In this document: in pieces, positions 44,070-59,272 of the stretch
Layout: each line of letters starts with the position of its first letter
Position numbering within the stretch: the stretch's first letter is position 1
Origin: Cognatiyoonia sediminum
GTDB lineage: Bacteria > Pseudomonadota > Alphaproteobacteria > Rhodobacterales > Rhodobacteraceae
DNA length: 64,000 nt
Direction of reading: 5' to 3'
Assembly (NCBI RefSeq): GCF_900129845.1
Contig: NZ_FQXB01000004.1
Span: forward strand, 149,623 to 213,622
Program-made: the position numbers and the translations under genes
Notes under the pieces: model-generated
Told to the model about the DNA's origin: nothing
Database searches by the model: none
The model's input: the letters and a program-made list of their open reading frames with translations, nothing else

Positions 44070-44237
44070 AAACCTGTCTTAGAAGGGTGTCTTGCGGGAC
44101 ACGCGTCTTGGGTAGGTTTTCATCGGGAGGCATTCGGTGGGACGGATGCCACGAATAGATGAAACCCCCCTCTCAATGGGAGAGTCTCGCGTTCCCGGCG
44201 GCGGCTCGCTCGCAGAGAAAAGAAGGTGAAATTTCAC

Positions 44238-47200
44238 ATGGGTCAGTCCTTCCTAGGTCAAAAACGCCTGCGTAAATACTACGGTAAAATCCGTGAAGTC
44301 CTTGAAATGCCGAACCTTATTGAGGTTCAGAAATCATCCTACGATCTGTTCCTGCGCTCCGGCGACAGCGACACACCGTTGGATGGTGAAGGCATTAAAG
44401 GCGTATTTCAATCGGTATTTCCGATCAAAGATTTCAATGAAACCGCTGTTCTTGAGTTCGTAAAATACGAGCTGGAAAAGCCAAAGTATGACGTTGAAGA
44501 ATGTCAGCAACGCGATATGACCTACAGCGCGCCGCTAAAGGTTACTCTGCGTCTGATCGTGTTTGATGTGGATGAAGATACTGGCGCGAAGTCGGTTAAA
44601 GACATCAAAGAACAAGACGTGTTCATGGGCGACATGCCTTTGATGACACCGAACGGCACGTTCGTTGTGAACGGTACCGAGCGTGTGATCGTGTCTCAGA
44701 TGCACCGTTCTCCTGGCGTTTTCTTTGACCACGACAAGGGCAAAACCCACTCTTCTGGTAAACTCCTGTTTGCTTGCCGCATTATCCCCTACCGCGGCAG
44801 CTGGCTGGACTTTGAATTCGACGCAAAAGACCTTGTCTTTGCGCGGATCGACCGTCGCCGGAAGCTTCCTGTTACCACGCTGCTTTATGCGCTTGGCTTC
44901 GATCAGGAAGGCATCATGGATGCCTACTATGACACTGTTGACTACACGCTCGACAAAAAAGGCAAGGCTTGGTCCACCAAGTTCTTCCCAGAGCGCGTGC
45001 GCGGCACCCGTCCAGCCTTTGATCTGGTAGACGCAGGCACAGGCGAAGTTATCGCCAAAGCAGGTGAGAAAGTCACACCGCGTTCCGTCAAAAAGCTGAT
45101 TGACGAAGGCAAAGTCACCGAACTGCTGGTCCCATACGAACAAATCGTCGGCAAGTTCGCAGCGAAAGACATCATCAACGAGGAAAACGGTGCGATCTAC
45201 GTCGAAGCCGGTGATGAGCTGACGCTTGAGATGGACAAAGACGGTGAGGTGATCGGCGGCACGCTGAAAGACCTCCTCGATGCGGGCATCAAAACGATCC
45301 CAGTGCTCGACATCGATAACGTCAATGTCGGCTCTTACATGCGCAACACCATGGCCGCAGACAAAAACCTCAACCGTGAAACCGCGTTGATGGACATCTA
45401 CCGCGTGATGCGTCCGGGTGAGCCACCGACCGTTGATGCGGCCTCGGCCCTGTTTGACACATTGTTCTTTGACTCAGAGCGGTATGACCTCTCCGCTGTT
45501 GGTCGCGTAAAAATGAACATGCGTCTCGACCTCGATGCAGAAGACACCATGCGCACGCTGCGCAAGGAAGACATCGTCGCTTGTATCAAAGCGCTGGTTG
45601 AACTGCGTGACGGCAAAGGCGACGTGGACGACATCGACCACCTCGGCAACCGCCGTGTGCGTTCTGTTGGCGAATTGATGGAAAACCAGTATCGCGTTGG
45701 CCTGCTTCGCATGGAGCGCGCGATCAAAGAGCGTATGTCCTCCGTCGAAATCGACACGGTCATGCCTCAGGATTTGATCAACGCGAAGCCGGCTGCTGCG
45801 GCTGTCCGTGAATTCTTCGGCTCTTCTCAGTTGTCGCAGTTCATGGACCAAACCAACCCGCTGTCCGAGGTTACGCACAAGCGTCGCCTTTCAGCGCTTG
45901 GCCCGGGTGGTTTGACACGCGAACGTGCAGGCTTTGAGGTTCGCGACGTTCACGCCACGCACTACGGTCGCATGTGTCCGATTGAAACGCCAGAAGGGCC
46001 AAACATTGGTCTGATCAACTCTCTGGCGACATTCGCGCGCGTGAACAAATACGGCTTCATCGAAACACCGTATCGTAAGGTCGAGAACGGCGTTGTGACT
46101 GACGAAGTCAGCTACATGTCCGCGACCGAAGAAATGCGTCACACCGTGGCGCAGGCAAACGCAAAGCTGGATGACAGCGGCAAGTTCGTGAACGATCTGG
46201 TGTCTACACGTCAGAACGGCGAATACATGTTGGCGCAGAACGAAAGCGTTGACCTCATTGACGTGTCACCAAAGCAGCTGGTGTCCGTTGCGGCCTCGCT
46301 CATCCCATTCCTTGAGAATGACGACGCGAACCGCGCTTTGATGGGTTCCAACATGCAACGTCAGGCAGTCCCACTCTTGCAGGCGGAAGCTCCGCTTGTG
46401 GGTACTGGCATCGAAGAGGTTGTGGCCCGCGACTCTGGTGCGGCGATCATGGCGAAACGCGCAGGTATCATCGACCAGGTTGATGCCTCCCGTATCGTTA
46501 TCCGCGCGACAGAGGATCTGAAACTGGGCGACGCTGGTGTTGACATCTACCGGATGCGCAAATTCCAACGCTCGAACCAGAACACCTGCATCAACCAGCG
46601 TCCGCTGGTGAAAGTGGGTCAGCAGATCAAGAAGGGTGAAGTTATCGCCGACGGTCCATCCACGGATATGGGTGAACTGGCGCTTGGTAAGAACGTGGTC
46701 GTCGCGTTCATGCCTTGGAACGGCTACAACTACGAAGATTCCATCCTGATCTCTGAGCGTATCGTGCGCGACGACGTGTTCACATCCGTCCACATCGAAG
46801 AATTCGAAGTGGCGGCCCGTGACACGAAGCTTGGGCCAGAGGAAATCACACGCGACATTCCAAACGTGGGTGAAGAAGCGCTGCGCAACCTCGACGAGGC
46901 TGGCATCGTCTACATCGGTGCGGAAGTTGGCCCTGCTGATATCCTCGTCGGTAAGATCACACCAAAAGGCGAAAGCCCGATGACACCAGAAGAAAAGCTT
47001 CTGCGCGCCATCTTTGGTGAGAAAGCATCAGACGTCCGTGACACATCCCTGCGCTTGCCGCCGGGTGACTTTGGCACGGTTGTTGAGGTCCGCGTCTTCA
47101 ACCGCCACGGCGTTGAAAAGGACGAACGTGCTCTGCAGATCGAGCGTGAGGAAGTTGAACGCCTCGCTCGTGACCGCGACGACGAGTTGGTGATCCTTGA

Positions 47201-48377
47201 TCGGAACATCTACGCCCGTCTGAAAGGCATGATCCTTGGCAAAACAGCTGTCAAAGGTCCAAAGGGCTTCAAGGCCAACTCTGAAATCACCGAAGAGGTG
47301 TTGGCAGAGCTTTCCCGCGGTCTGTGGTGGCAATTGGCGCTGAAGGATGAAGCTGACGCTCAGGTCGTTGAAGCCCTGAACGAACAGTATGAAATCCAGA
47401 AGCGTGCTATGGATGCCCGTTTTGAGGACAAGGTCGAAAAAGTCCGCCGCGGCGACGATCTGCCACCGGGTGTGATGAAGATGGTCAAAGTCTTCGTTGC
47501 TGTGAAGCGTAAGCTTCAGCCAGGTGACAAGATGGCCGGTCGTCACGGGAACAAAGGTGTTATTTCCAAGGTTGTGCCTATGGAAGACATGCCGTTCCTC
47601 GCAGACGGTACTCCGGTTGACTTCTGTCTGAACCCGCTCGGCGTGCCATCGCGTATGAACGTCGGTCAGATTTTGGAAACACACATGGGCTGGGCCGCAC
47701 GCGGGCTTGGCATTCAGATCGACGACGCGCTTGGTGAATACCGTCGCTCTGGTGATCTGACACCAGTGCGCGAAGCCATGCGCATCGCTTATGGTGATGA
47801 TGTGTACTCTGAAGGTCTGGAAGGCATGGGTGAGGATGACCTGCTCGAAGCGGCAGGCAACGTCACACGCGGTGTTCCAATCGCGACACCAGTCTTCGAC
47901 GGTGCGAAAGAAGGCGACGTGAACGACAGCCTTGTGAAGGCTGGTTTCGACCAGTCTGGTCAGTCGATCCTCTTCGACGGCCGCACAGGCGAACAGTTCA
48001 GTCGTCCGGTGACAGTGGGCGTCAAATACCTGCTGAAACTGCACCACTTGGTGGACGACAAAATTCACGCACGCTCCACGGGTCCATACTCGCTCGTCAC
48101 GCAACAGCCGCTGGGGGGTAAAGCCCAGTTTGGTGGTCAGCGCTTCGGTGAGATGGAAGTCTGGGCGCTGGAAGCATACGGCGCGGCCTACACGCTGCAA
48201 GAGATGCTGACCGTGAAGTCTGACGACGTTGCTGGCCGGACGAAAGTCTATGAAAGCATCGTTAAAGGCGAGGACAACTTTGAGGCTGGCGTCCCAGAGT
48301 CGTTCAACGTGCTTGTGAAAGAAGTCCGGGGCCTCGGCCTCAACATGGAACTCCTGGATGCGGAGGTGGATGAGTAA
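44238..48377 (+). CDS. rpoB: RNA polymerase beta subunit
   Basis: A 1379-residue beta subunit. The ATG at 44238 gives [21 protein letters not shown], matching the Rhodobacter-type start; a GTG at 44226 would overlap the Shine-Dalgarno. The rifampicin region [30 protein letters not shown] (quoted in two parts: [14 protein letters not shown], then [13 protein letters not shown]) is wild type near residues 530-555. [13 protein letters not shown] and the C-terminal anchor [21 protein letters not shown] are present. rpoC follows 53 bases later. Confidence 0.99.
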   Translation: MGQSFLGQKRLRKYYGKIREVLEMPNLIEVQKSSYDLFLRSGDSDTPLDGEGIKGVFQSVFPIKDFNETAVLEFVKYELEKPKYDVEECQQRDMTYSAPLKVTLRLIVFDVDEDTGAKSVKDIKEQDVFMGDMPLMTPNGTFVVNGTERVIVSQMHRSPGVFFDHDKGKTHSSGKLLFACRIIPYRGSWLDFEFDAKDLVFARIDRRRKLPVTTLLYALGFDQEGIMDAYYDTVDYTLDKKGKAWSTKFFPERVRGTRPAFDLVDAGTGEVIAKAGEKVTPRSVKKLIDEGKVTELLVPYEQIVGKFAAKDIINEENGAIYVEAGDELTLEMDKDGEVIGGTLKDLLDAGIKTIPVLDIDNVNVGSYMRNTMAADKNLNRETALMDIYRVMRPGEPPTVDAASALFDTLFFDSERYDLSAVGRVKMNMRLDLDAEDTMRTLRKEDIVACIKALVELRDGKGDVDDIDHLGNRRVRSVGELMENQYRVGLLRMERAIKERMSSVEIDTVMPQDLINAKPAAAAVREFFGSSQLSQFMDQTNPLSEVTHKRRLSALGPGGLTRERAGFEVRDVHATHYGRMCPIETPEGPNIGLINSLATFARVNKYGFIETPYRKVENGVVTDEVSYMSATEEMRHTVAQANAKLDDSGKFVNDLVSTRQNGEYMLAQNESVDLIDVSPKQLVSVAASLIPFLENDDANRALMGSNMQRQAVPLLQAEAPLVGTGIEEVVARDSGAAIMAKRAGIIDQVDASRIVIRATEDLKLGDAGVDIYRMRKFQRSNQNTCINQRPLVKVGQQIKKGEVIADGPSTDMGELALGKNVVVAFMPWNGYNYEDSILISERIVRDDVFTSVHIEEFEVAARDTKLGPEEITRDIPNVGEEALRNLDEAGIVYIGAEVGPADILVGKITPKGESPMTPEEKLLRAIFGEKASDVRDTSLRLPPGDFGTVVEVRVFNRHGVEKDERALQIEREEVERLARDRDDELVILDRNIYARLKGMILGKTAVKGPKGFKANSEITEEVLAELSRGLWWQLALKDEADAQVVEALNEQYEIQKRAMDARFEDKVEKVRRGDDLPPGVMKMVKVFVAVKRKLQPGDKMAGRHGNKGVISKVVPMEDMPFLADGTPVDFCLNPLGVPSRMNVGQILETHMGWAARGLGIQIDDALGEYRRSGDLTPVREAMRIAYGDDVYSEGLEGMGEDDLLEAAGNVTRGVPIATPVFDGAKEGDVNDSLVKAGFDQSGQSILFDGRTGEQFSRPVTVGVKYLLKLHHLVDDKIHARSTGPYSLVTQQPLGGKAQFGGQRFGEMEVWALEAYGAAYTLQEMLTVKSDDVAGRTKVYESIVKGEDNFEAGVPESFNVLVKEVRGLGLNMELLDAEVDE

Positions 48378-48430
48378 GGCTCCCCCCTTACTCCCCCAAT
48401 CCCCAACGCACCCTATTCAAGGAATTGAAG

Positions 48431-52684
<4,254 letters not shown>

Positions 52685-52709
52685 GACGGTCGGACCTAAT
52701 AATACGGAG

Positions 52710-52730
52710 GGCCGCCTTCGGGCGGCCTTT
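52710..52730 (+). terminator. Terminator of the rpoBC operon
   Basis: A perfect 7-bp stem GGCCGCC (52710-52716) with GGCGGCC (52721-52727), UUCG tetraloop, T-rich tail TTTTCTGTTTCTT. Strong Rho-independent terminator 25 bases after rpoC. Confidence 0.92.
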
Positions 52731-52751
52731 TCTGTTTCTTAGGATTCGTAT

Positions 52752-53432
52752 CTATGTTGGTTGATAGCCAGAGGTTTCAATCTCCCGTTCGAAAATTTTC
52801 GCAACGCGCTTGGCATTCTTGTTGTCGAAATTTTCGCCAAAGAACTCCTCTAAGGTTCGTTTCTTTCGAACATTTGATTTCGCATTCATTTGGGAAATGT
52901 CAAAATCTGACAGCCCGCGAGACCCGAGAAACTCATTAAGGTCGACAGCTAGATTTTCATATCTTGCAACAAAACCGGCCGCCAATCTCCCATCTCTCGA
53001 ATACATATCGAAGTCAGAGAAGTAGCTGAGTTGTTTCTTACAGAACGCTGTGAATTGGCGATCGATATCAGTGATTGGCCCTCCGCGACGATGCATCCAG
53101 AAAAAGAATGCTGACACTGCCTTATCCCATGGATTCCGCTCCACGCAGAAACTCTCACAACCAGACGAAATATCGTCGAGATAGGACTCAGCAACGTCGA
53201 GGCCAAGGTGGGGGTAGCGTGCGCGGACCTTTCCTTGAGCACGTTCGCGAAGAAGGCGGACCGACTCTCTGACGATCTTCCGTTTCTTTGGTCGTAATTT
53301 TTCTTCATCCGGCAACAGAGGCGTCGCGAAGTCACCTTGCTGCAGGTGTTCACTAAGCAGTATCTCTATCGATGTTCCAGCTGTTTTCTTCGTTTTAACG
53401 AATAGAAGTTTTTGCTCTCGAAGTATTAGCAT
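52752..53432 (-). CDS. Sulfotransferase family 2-like protein
   Basis: A 226-residue protein with LLFVKTKKTAGTSIEILLSEH, the 5'-phosphosulfate loop of Sulfotransfer_2-type enzymes, and CVERNPWDKAVSAFFFW, the 3'-phosphate loop (R..x..S). The enzyme would transfer sulfate from PAPS, usually to a carbohydrate. Start ATG 53432 follows the family start (M-L-I..E-x-K-L-x-F-V); the frame is open to 53606 without an obvious RBS. Base and codon use are clearly more AT-rich than in its neighbours, suggesting horizontal gain. It sits between rpoC and a broken ATPase gene. Confidence 0.75.
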   Translation of the reverse strand: MLILREQKLLFVKTKKTAGTSIEILLSEHLQQGDFATPLLPDEEKLRPKKRKIVRESVRLLRERAQGKVRARYPHLGLDVAESYLDDISSGCESFCVERNPWDKAVSAFFFWMHRRGGPITDIDRQFTAFCKKQLSYFSDFDMYSRDGRLAAGFVARYENLAVDLNEFLGSRGLSDFDISQMNAKSNVRKKRTLEEFFGENFDNKNAKRVAKIFEREIETSGYQPT

Positions 53433-53632
53433 TTTCGCTAGTGATTTGCTGCGTAAAAGTATTCGATAGTTTGAATTGAATCTCAAAGCATTGATTTCGA
53501 TAGGCTCGATCGAAATTTCCTGAACGGCGTCACAAAAAGGGAACTTGCAGCCGTATACAAACAACAGGGAGGACCTATGCGAAGCGACCTTTGGCAGGTC
53601 CACCAATAGTCGGACCCGAACAGCCTTCGAAT

Positions 53633-54130
53633 CTATGCGTCCGCCCTATGCCAAACGATGTGAAACCCTTCATCCTCTGTGGGTGCCACAAAGTGTTTGG
53701 CAAAGGCTTCAAACTGCGTGTCAGTGACCTGAAACGCGTGATTTCCTTCAGCGTTTCGGGCGTGCAACCGCGCCAAACAAACAGCATTCGGAACGTCTAG
53801 GTAATGAAGGGCATGTTCCGTGCCTGCGTCATCGACAAGGCTCCGCATCCATTGCCGTGCCTCCAAAGTGTTTGCAGCGAAATCCAGCACCACGGAGGTG
53901 CCAGCACGTAGCTATGCAACAACATGTGGCTTGATGACGCTCCGCAATTTCTTGGAATAGACCAAAAAATCCGCGCCTGTTTTCATTTGATCACCGAAGA
54001 GGGCGCTTAGCCATTCATCTTCGACAACGACAACCGTTCGTGGTTGTTCACCCAGTTTCTTGGAAAGGGTCGATTTACCCGAGCCTATTTTCCCGCACAC
54101 CATGTGCAGGGTAACTTGAGAGACTGACAT
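53633..54130 (-). pseudogene. AAA-family ATPase/kinase gene broken by one in-frame TAG
   Basis: From ATG 54130 (AAGGAC upstream) the frame gives VTLHMVCGKIGSGKSTLSKKL (Walker A) ... EDEWLSALFGDQ ... KPHVVA, then TAG at 53912-53914. The same frame continues with LRAGTSVVLDFAANTLEARQW ... HYLDVPNAVCLARLHARNA ... PTEDEGFHIVWH to a stop at 53633. Together these are one COG0645-type ATP-binding protein of about 165 codons. TTG to TAG by one base would explain the stop. It is probably a recent pseudogene or a sequencing error; both halves are otherwise well preserved. Confidence 0.8.
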
Positions 54131-54421
54131 CGTTCTGTCCTTTATATTGCGCATTGCGCAAGTGCATTGAAAATACCAAATGACCCGGCCCGGCGGTTCA
54201 GGCTGGGACAGTAATTCGCGCCTGTTTCAGCGCGTTGGTATTCAAAAAGCAAAAGTTCATGGGCGCCACATGGGTGAGCCCGCGGTATCTGTCACGACAT
54301 CAGCATTTAGAACGAGAGAGGAGTTTGCGTTTCCATTAAATTGGTCCATGGACACAACGTGGGCTATACACGCCCGCCAATAGCGACTATGGGCCAGTTC
54401 TTTCCCGGCACTTGGTGACCC
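54131..54421. other. Intergenic stretch without supported gene
   Basis: About 290 bases between the broken ATPase gene and the DEAD-box helicase gene. Short frames exist on both strands (e.g. 54180-54383 plus), but none has a ribosome site, conserved motif or typical codon use. It presumably holds the divergent promoters of the two flanking genes; no clear hexamer pair was seen. Confidence 0.5.
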
Positions 54422-56479
54422 ATGCAAGATTTCTCTGGCCTTCCCCACACACTCTCAACCGCTCTCTCGAAAAAGGGGTATAGCGGTTTGACCCCTGTTC
54501 AGCAGGCCGTCACCGACGAGGGCCTGAGGGGCTCGGACTTGCTAGTCTCGGCTCAGACGGGTTCCGGTAAGACGGTGGGCTTTGGCTTGGCTATGGCTGG
54601 CGACCTGCTGGATGAGGACGGTCGGTTTGGTCGTCCCGCCGCGCCGCAAGCTGCGGTGATTGCCCCCACACGCGAATTGGCGCTGCAAGTGCGGCGTGAA
54701 TTTGATTGGCTCTTTGGCGAGGCTGGCATTGTCACTGCATCTGCCGTGGGCGGCATGGATGCCCGGACGGAACGGCGCGCGATTGAGCGTGGGGCGCATG
54801 TCATCGTTGCGACGCCTGGCCGTTTGCGCGATCATATTGCGCGCGGCGTGATTGATATGAGCGATCTGAAAACAGTTGTTCTCGATGAAGCCGACGAAAT
54901 GCTCGACATGGGGTTTTCAGAAGACCTCGAATTTATCCTCGACCATACGCCCGAAAGCCGTCGCACTTTGATGTTCTCCGCGACGGTGCCACACGGTATC
55001 GCAAAGCTCGCGCAAACCTATCAGAACGAAGACGCTGAGCGGCTGAAGGTTGGCAGTGCGGAAAAGCAGCATTCCGACATTTCTTACAGCGCCCTGACCG
55101 TTGCGCCGTCGGATATCGAAAAAGCCATTATCAACCTGCTGCGTTTTCATGATGCGCAGACCGCGATCGTCTTTGCCAACACACGATCCATGGTCGCCCG
55201 TCTGACGGCGAAATTCGCCAACCGGGGGTTCTCTGTGGTGTCTTTATCCGGTGAATTAAGTCAAGCCGAACGGACCAATGCGATGCAGGCCCTGCGGGAT
55301 GGTCGCGCGCAGGTTTGTGTGGCGACGGATGTGGCCGCACGCGGGATCGACCTGCCGGGGCTGGAACTGGTAATCCACGCTGATTTGCCGTCCAACGTCG
55401 AAGCCTTGCTGCACCGTTCTGGCCGAACAGGTCGGGCAGGGCGCAAGGGCAATTCCATCCTGATCGTGCCTGCCCGCCAGCGGTCAAAGGCGCAAAGGCT
55501 TCTGAAGTTCGCAAAGCTGGAGGCCGACTGGGGTACGCCACCTTCGGCAGAGGAGGTTCTCGCCAAGGACGAGGAACGGATCGCCTCTAACCCCGCGTTG
55601 GATGAACCGCCGAGTGCTGAAGAACTGGCCTTCGCCGCACGCTTGCTGGACGGACGCACGCCAGAACAAATAGCCGCCGCCTATTTGCGCCTCTATCGCG
55701 AACGCCACTCCGCCCCTGAAATTCTTGGCGCAGTGCCAGAGCCCGGACAACGCAAGCCGCGCGATCATGCAGAGTTTGGCCCTAGCACGTGGTTTTCGAT
55801 GTCGCTTGGCCGCAAGGACCGTGCCGAGCCTCGCTGGCTCCTCCCGATGCTGTGTCGGAACGCGGGACTGTCCAAAAGCGCCATCGGCGCGATCCGGGTG
55901 CAGTATCAGGAAACCTTCGTGGAAATCGCTAGTGATGCTGTAGCGACTATGAAGCAAGAACTGGGCCCAGACTTGAACCTAGAACAGGGTGCTGCGCTGA
56001 CAGAGTTGACTGGCAAACCGGATTTCGAAGGCTCGCCGAAAGGCCCGCCCGCAGATGCGCGCCCGCCACGTGACGGAAAGCGGGGGCCAAAACCGCAGTC
56101 GTTCGATAAGCCCAAATCTGCTAAACGGCCGCAAAAGCCCAAGGATGATGCCCCTGTTGCATCAAAGCCCAAGGCGGATGTCTCTAAGATGACAAAGAAG
56201 CCTTCGGACAAACCCGCGTCAAAAGCCAAGCCAAAGCACAGTAAACCGCCTGCATCAAAGCCCAAATCGGAAGGGCGCAGCGCTGCGCCTTCGACTAAGT
56301 CGACAGACAAAAAACGGCAGAAAAAACCGTTTAACGCGTCGGATCCGTCCAAATCTCTAGGGCCACGCAAAGCGCGCCATAAAGGCAAAGGAAAAGGCGC
56401 TGGTGCCCCGACCGCAAAAAGTGGGCGCGGCAAAGGTGGGGATGCAAGGCCGTTTAGAAAGCCGTCAAAGCGCTCTTGA
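54422..56479 (+). CDS. DEAD-box RNA helicase with basic C-terminal tail
   Basis: A 685-residue RNA helicase. Q motif GYSGLTPVQQAV, motif I AQTGSGKT, Ia PTRELALQ, II DEAD, III SAT, and VI HRSGRTGRAGR fill residues 1-370. A DbpA-type RNA-binding domain follows (about 455-530: RWLLPMLCRNAGLSKSAIGAIR), then a 150-residue Lys/Pro/Ala-rich, disordered tail ending in RGKGGDARPFRKPSKRS. The layout resembles DeaD/CsdA helicases of cold adaptation and 50S assembly. Position between RNA polymerase and ribosomal protein operons fits ribosome work, but exact role is inferred. Confidence 0.92.
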   Translation: MQDFSGLPHTLSTALSKKGYSGLTPVQQAVTDEGLRGSDLLVSAQTGSGKTVGFGLAMAGDLLDEDGRFGRPAAPQAAVIAPTRELALQVRREFDWLFGEAGIVTASAVGGMDARTERRAIERGAHVIVATPGRLRDHIARGVIDMSDLKTVVLDEADEMLDMGFSEDLEFILDHTPESRRTLMFSATVPHGIAKLAQTYQNEDAERLKVGSAEKQHSDISYSALTVAPSDIEKAIINLLRFHDAQTAIVFANTRSMVARLTAKFANRGFSVVSLSGELSQAERTNAMQALRDGRAQVCVATDVAARGIDLPGLELVIHADLPSNVEALLHRSGRTGRAGRKGNSILIVPARQRSKAQRLLKFAKLEADWGTPPSAEEVLAKDEERIASNPALDEPPSAEELAFAARLLDGRTPEQIAAAYLRLYRERHSAPEILGAVPEPGQRKPRDHAEFGPSTWFSMSLGRKDRAEPRWLLPMLCRNAGLSKSAIGAIRVQYQETFVEIASDAVATMKQELGPDLNLEQGAALTELTGKPDFEGSPKGPPADARPPRDGKRGPKPQSFDKPKSAKRPQKPKDDAPVASKPKADVSKMTKKPSDKPASKAKPKHSKPPASKPKSEGRSAAPSTKSTDKKRQKKPFNASDPSKSLGPRKARHKGKGKGAGAPTAKSGRGKGGDARPFRKPSKRS

Positions 56480-56564
56480 TGCTTCATGGCGTAGGTTAGA
56501 TTTGCGACTGGCAAAAGTCGCGTTTGGTATGGCGCTGTATCTGCGAAACCTTTAGCGCGGGGCT

Positions 56565-57449
56565 ATGGCGATGCTTTCCGAAAATATGCGCGGCGCGCTG
56601 CTGATGGTGGGGTCAATGACAGCGTTCACTTTGAACGACGCCTTTATGAAATCTCTCTCAGATGAATTGCCGCTGTTTCAGTCGATCTTTTTCAGAAGCA
56701 TCGGCGTGTTCATCTGTCTTTCGATCGCAGGTCTTGCGATGGGGCAGATTAAGTTGAACCAGTCGCGTCGGGATTGGATGTTTATCTCGCTCCGATCGCT
56801 CTTTGAACTTGGCGGTGCGCTGTTCTTCCTCTTGGCACTGTTCAACATGCCGATTGCGAATGTCACAGCAATTTTGCAGGTGTTGCCGCTCACGGTCAGC
56901 TTGGCCGCCGCGGTGTTCTTAGGAGCCAGTCTTGGTTGGAGAAGGCTGTCCGCAATCTTGGTCGGATTCGCGGGCGTCCTATTGATCGTCAAACCTGGTG
57001 GCGAGGGTTTCAACATTTATGCGGTAAGTGCGCTGCTCGCCGTCCTTTGTGTGACGATCCGCGATATCCTTGTGCGCAAGATTTCCCCGGAGGTTCCGAC
57101 GATGCTGGTTTCTTGGTTTACTGTCTTTGCGGTTATGGCGGGTTCGGGCTTGGCCTCTCTCACCGAAGTGTGGCAGCCGGTCAGCAGTCTTGCCGCCTTC
57201 CAGCTTGGCGGAGCGATCCTGACAATCATCGGCGGTTACATTTTCTCAGTCGCTGTTATGCGCCACGGTGACATCGCATTCGTCGCTCCGTTCCGCTATT
57301 CCAGCTTACTGGTCGCCGTCGTCATCGGCTTTTGGATTTTTGGGGAGGTTCCCGATACCCTGACGATTGTGGGGTCAATCATCGTGGTCGGTACCGGCCT
57401 CTTTACTCTCTATCGAGAAGGGCAAATTCGAAAACGCGCGAAGGCCTAG
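56565..57449 (+). CDS. DMT-superfamily (EamA) transporter
   Basis: A 294-residue inner-membrane protein with ten predicted helices in two EamA repeats (residues ~8-140 and ~150-285); FVAPFRYSSLLVAVVIGFWIFGEVP is the usual last-repeat signature. Substrate unknown. It resembles the exporter at 708-1667 in plan but is a distinct paralogue. ATG 56565, 56571 and 56586 are all possible starts. The stop is 4 bases from the stop of the convergent lipoprotein gene. Confidence 0.85.
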   Translation: MAMLSENMRGALLMVGSMTAFTLNDAFMKSLSDELPLFQSIFFRSIGVFICLSIAGLAMGQIKLNQSRRDWMFISLRSLFELGGALFFLLALFNMPIANVTAILQVLPLTVSLAAAVFLGASLGWRRLSAILVGFAGVLLIVKPGGEGFNIYAVSALLAVLCVTIRDILVRKISPEVPTMLVSWFTVFAVMAGSGLASLTEVWQPVSSLAAFQLGGAILTIIGGYIFSVAVMRHGDIAFVAPFRYSSLLVAVVIGFWIFGEVPDTLTIVGSIIVVGTGLFTLYREGQIRKRAKA

Positions 57450-57453
57450 GGCC

Positions 57454-58038
57454 CTAATCCTCGGTTCCAAAGAATGTGCCAGAGCCTGTCACGAAGAAAT
57501 CGTCATCGACACTGGTAGAGGCTCCGACCCAAGTGCCGAAAACAGCCGTATCATTGCCGTCCTGACGCGTGCCGCCAGTCATAGCAAACTCAACATTCGT
57601 GGTGCCGCGAAACGGAAGCAAATCGTTCACAGCGTCAAGCTCACCACTTGCACGGGCAACGATGTCGCCGCCAGAACTACTACCCCGAATGTCTAATCGC
57701 CCGCCTAAGAGCTGATCCGGCGCACCACGCTCTGTCAGGTTTAGGTTCCGGACAGAACCGCTTACCCTATTGGATCCACCAAAATCGATCGTCATCGCCA
57801 GATCGCCCAAGACACCGTAGCCGCCCTCACCATCAATCATTAGATTGTTGCTGAGGAAATTGCCTGAATAGTCCACTGACGAAGTCGGAAGATCGGTGCC
57901 TGCCACGTCTGGTAACAGTGAAATCCGCTGCCGTTCGGCGTCTGCAGCGGCAATGTCTGTCGCTGACACAGAAGGTGGCGTTGGGGACGCACAGGCAGCA
58001 AGCGCTGCAAATGGGACAATAACCAAAGATCGAAACAA
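57454..58038 (-). CDS. Putative surface lipoprotein, beta-rich
   Basis: A protein of about 194 residues with signal peptide and lipobox AALAAC. The mature part is Gly/Asn/Asp-rich and beta-predicted: repeated G-x-(L/F)-x strands such as GYGVLGDLAMTIDFGGSNRVSGSV and a closing GSGTFFGTED. This may be a small barrel of the TbpB-like type, similar in style to 5299-6060, though sequence identity is low. The likely start is TTG 58038, 7 bases after GGAG; an ATG at 58083 would have no RBS. It diverges from the str operon promoter. Function unknown. Confidence 0.6.
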   Translation of the reverse strand: MFRSLVIVPFAALAACASPTPPSVSATDIAAADAERQRISLLPDVAGTDLPTSSVDYSGNFLSNNLMIDGEGGYGVLGDLAMTIDFGGSNRVSGSVRNLNLTERGAPDQLLGGRLDIRGSSSGGDIVARASGELDAVNDLLPFRGTTNVEFAMTGGTRQDGNDTAVFGTWVGASTSVDDDFFVTGSGTFFGTED

Positions 58039-58396
58039 AATAGACTCCAAATTAGACAAGTGATCGCCATTGAATTGTGGCAAGCATTCAATATTTATAC
58101 CGCGTTCTGGCGCGTCGAAACAGCGGTTCTTTACCCCCTGTTGACAGGTTCCGCGACTCCGCCTATACGCCGCTCATCCGAGCCAGAGGGCCTTATTCTC
58201 TTGCTTGTATCAAAACTGAAGTGGTCAAGAACCGAGCTACTGCTGCTTTGTTCCTCTGAATACTCACCGCACCAAACCTCCGGTAAGGGTTTGACTGCGG
58301 AATTTTTGTGCTTTTCGCATGCGAGGGGCATTTGCCGAACTTAAACCTCGCGCCGTCAAAAGCGCACAACATGTGAATAGATGGGAACATCAAACG
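58039..58396 (+). promoter_or_regulatory. str operon promoter and long rpsL leader
   Basis: A 358-base region without a supported gene. It holds the best promoter of the window: -35 TTGACA (58141-58146, consensus), 17-bp spacer, -10 TATACG (58164-58169), then a GC-rich CCGCTC discriminator. Transcription from about 58176 would leave a 220-base leader before rpsL, without an obvious terminator. The long leader may carry translational control by S7 or another ribosomal protein; no specific structure is claimed. Confidence 0.8.
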
Positions 58397-58768
58397 ATGC
58401 CAACGATTCAGCAGCTGATCCGCAAACCGCGCCAGCCGAAAGTAACACGATCCAAGTCTCTCCATATGGAGGGATGCCCTCAGAAACGCGGCGTTTGCAC
58501 ACGCGTTTATACAACAACTCCTAAGAAGCCGAACTCCGCGATGCGGAAAGTTGCGAAGGTCCGCCTGACCAACGGTTTCGAAGTCATTTCCTACATCCCA
58601 GGTGAAAGCCACAACCTTCAGGAACACTCCGTGGTTCTGATCCGTGGCGGCCGTGTGAAAGACCTTCCAGGTGTGCGTTACCACATCCTGCGCGGTGTTC
58701 TCGATACACAGGGTGTTAAAGACCGTAAGCAACGTCGTTCGAAGTACGGCGCGAAGCGTCCTAAGTAA
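58397..58768 (+). CDS. rpsL: 30S ribosomal protein S12
   Basis: A 123-residue decoding-centre protein. [14 protein letters not shown] start, [22 protein letters not shown] with the streptomycin-related lysines in the sensitive state, and the KYGAKRPK end are standard. First gene of the str operon; rpsG starts 12 bases after its stop. Confidence 0.99.
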   Translation: MPTIQQLIRKPRQPKVTRSKSLHMEGCPQKRGVCTRVYTTTPKKPNSAMRKVAKVRLTNGFEVISYIPGESHNLQEHSVVLIRGGRVKDLPGVRYHILRGVLDTQGVKDRKQRRSKYGAKRPK

Positions 58769-58774
58769 GGGTAG

Positions 58775-59251
<477 letters not shown>

Positions 59252-59272
59252 TCTGAGGAAAGAAGCAGACCT

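Noticed and set aside
47028..48200. Long open frame (390 codons) antisense to rpoB
   Set aside because: It is the mirror of strongly biased rpoB codons. The product is Cys/His/Phe/Val-rich without motifs, and there is no ribosome site. The same effect gives antisense frames in fusA (60023-61375), rpoC (51089-52171) and both tuf genes.
53433..53606. N-terminal extension of the sulfotransferase up to 53606
   Set aside because: The extension has no RBS and no similarity to the usual family start, which begins a few residues before the phosphosulfate loop; kept only as an open possibility.
54180..54383. 67-codon frame before the DEAD-box helicase
   Set aside because: No Shine-Dalgarno, no recognisable motif, composition unlike neighbours; more likely intergenic DNA or a remnant too decayed to name.
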